Of a stretch of 64,000 bases of DNA, positions 63,901 through 64,000 are shown piece after piece. The position numbers and the translations under genes were made by a program. Each line of letters starts with the position of its first letter. Position 1 is the stretch's first letter. The notes under the pieces were generated by a model. That model worked only from the letters and a program-made list of their open reading frames with translations. It did no database searches and had not been told where the DNA came from. The DNA lies in NCBI RefSeq assembly GCF_000002995.4, contig NW_025062479.1, forward strand, positions 19,154,721 through 19,218,720. Reading direction: 5' to 3'. The DNA comes from Brugia malayi. Its lineage: Eukaryota; Nematoda; Chromadorea; Rhabditida; Onchocercidae.

Positions 63901-64000
63901 GATTTCCTTTTCTTCCTTAATTTTGGTGGGTAATCGGATTGGTTGATTATTGGACCCATTTGAGGTCGAAAAACTTCCGTTACTACATGTTTTTTGGTAG

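Larger units (their letters stand above)
60144..64000. other. Right-end region without a confident gene
   Basis: About 3.9 kb. It holds a Cys-containing coding-like piece at 60476-60613 (-), an exon-like start at 60955-60993 (+) and a TTA repeat. An open stretch at 62302-62499 (-) with scattered Cys has no good acceptor. A gene may begin or continue beyond the window edge. Confidence 0.45.

Noticed and set aside
1..64000. CRISPR arrays, bacterial operons or endosymbiont insertions
   Set aside because: No regularly spaced repeats and no intronless bacterial-type gene was seen; all recognised genes have introns.

Overview
This 64-kb window is AT-rich eukaryotic DNA with short exons, compact introns ending in TTTCAG-like acceptors, and gene families typical of nematodes: a major-sperm-protein (MSP) domain protein, a DB-module secreted protein, a dTDP-rhamnose pathway enzyme, a syntrophin and a POU/homeodomain factor of the CEH-18 type. 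A parasitic nematode, perhaps a filarial or related spirurine worm, is the best guess. The species cannot be read from the sequence. No bacterial operon, CRISPR array, rRNA or convincing tRNA was found.

All coding models were assembled by hand from exon reading frames, GT/AG sites and splice phase, so exon coordinates are inferences. The family calls rest on motifs visible in the joined frames.

Layout from left to right. A dTDP-glucose 4,6-dehydratase (rml-2/TGDS-like, +) lies at 2.4-4.7 kb and a small secreted two-module Cys-rich protein (+) at 6.1-6.7 kb, with a possible alternative last exon near 7.5 kb. A tentative small membrane protein (+) is at 9.9-11.0 kb. A Rab26/37-type GTPase (+, 12.8-14.5 kb) converges on the IFT22/RABL5 GTPase (ifta-2-like, -, 15.0-16.8 kb), with a 49-nt AT palindrome between them. 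IFT22 is divergent from an MSP-domain protein with Pro/Ala-rich tails (+, 17.3-19.4 kb). A gamma-syntrophin orthologue (stn-2-like, +, 20.2-24.4 kb) converges on a membrane-anchored class I methyltransferase of the spermidine-synthase/METTL13-like type (-, 25.3-28.9 kb).

A 16-kb stretch (28.9-45.0 kb) has no gene I can support. It is rich in microsatellites and holds an orphan exon-like piece and a short coding-like relic. It leads into a very long CEH-18-like POU gene (+, 45.0-55.6 kb, 18 exons, about 884 aa). A DB-module secreted protein (-, 58.8-60.1 kb) follows. The last 4 kb hold only fragmentary coding signals.

The most unusual features are a 168-bp dispersed element inside a stn-2 intron, flanked by 34-nt direct repeats and with a second copy 4.6 kb away; a perfect 16-bp inverted repeat inside the MSP-protein coding sequence; a 20-nt exon motif duplicated next to a splice acceptor in the methyltransferase gene; and the exceptional length of the CEH-18 N-terminal region. 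The genes look like ordinary independent nematode loci (sugar-nucleotide synthesis, vesicle and cilium traffic, sperm cytoskeleton, membrane scaffold, transcription), and I see no sign that they form one pathway.
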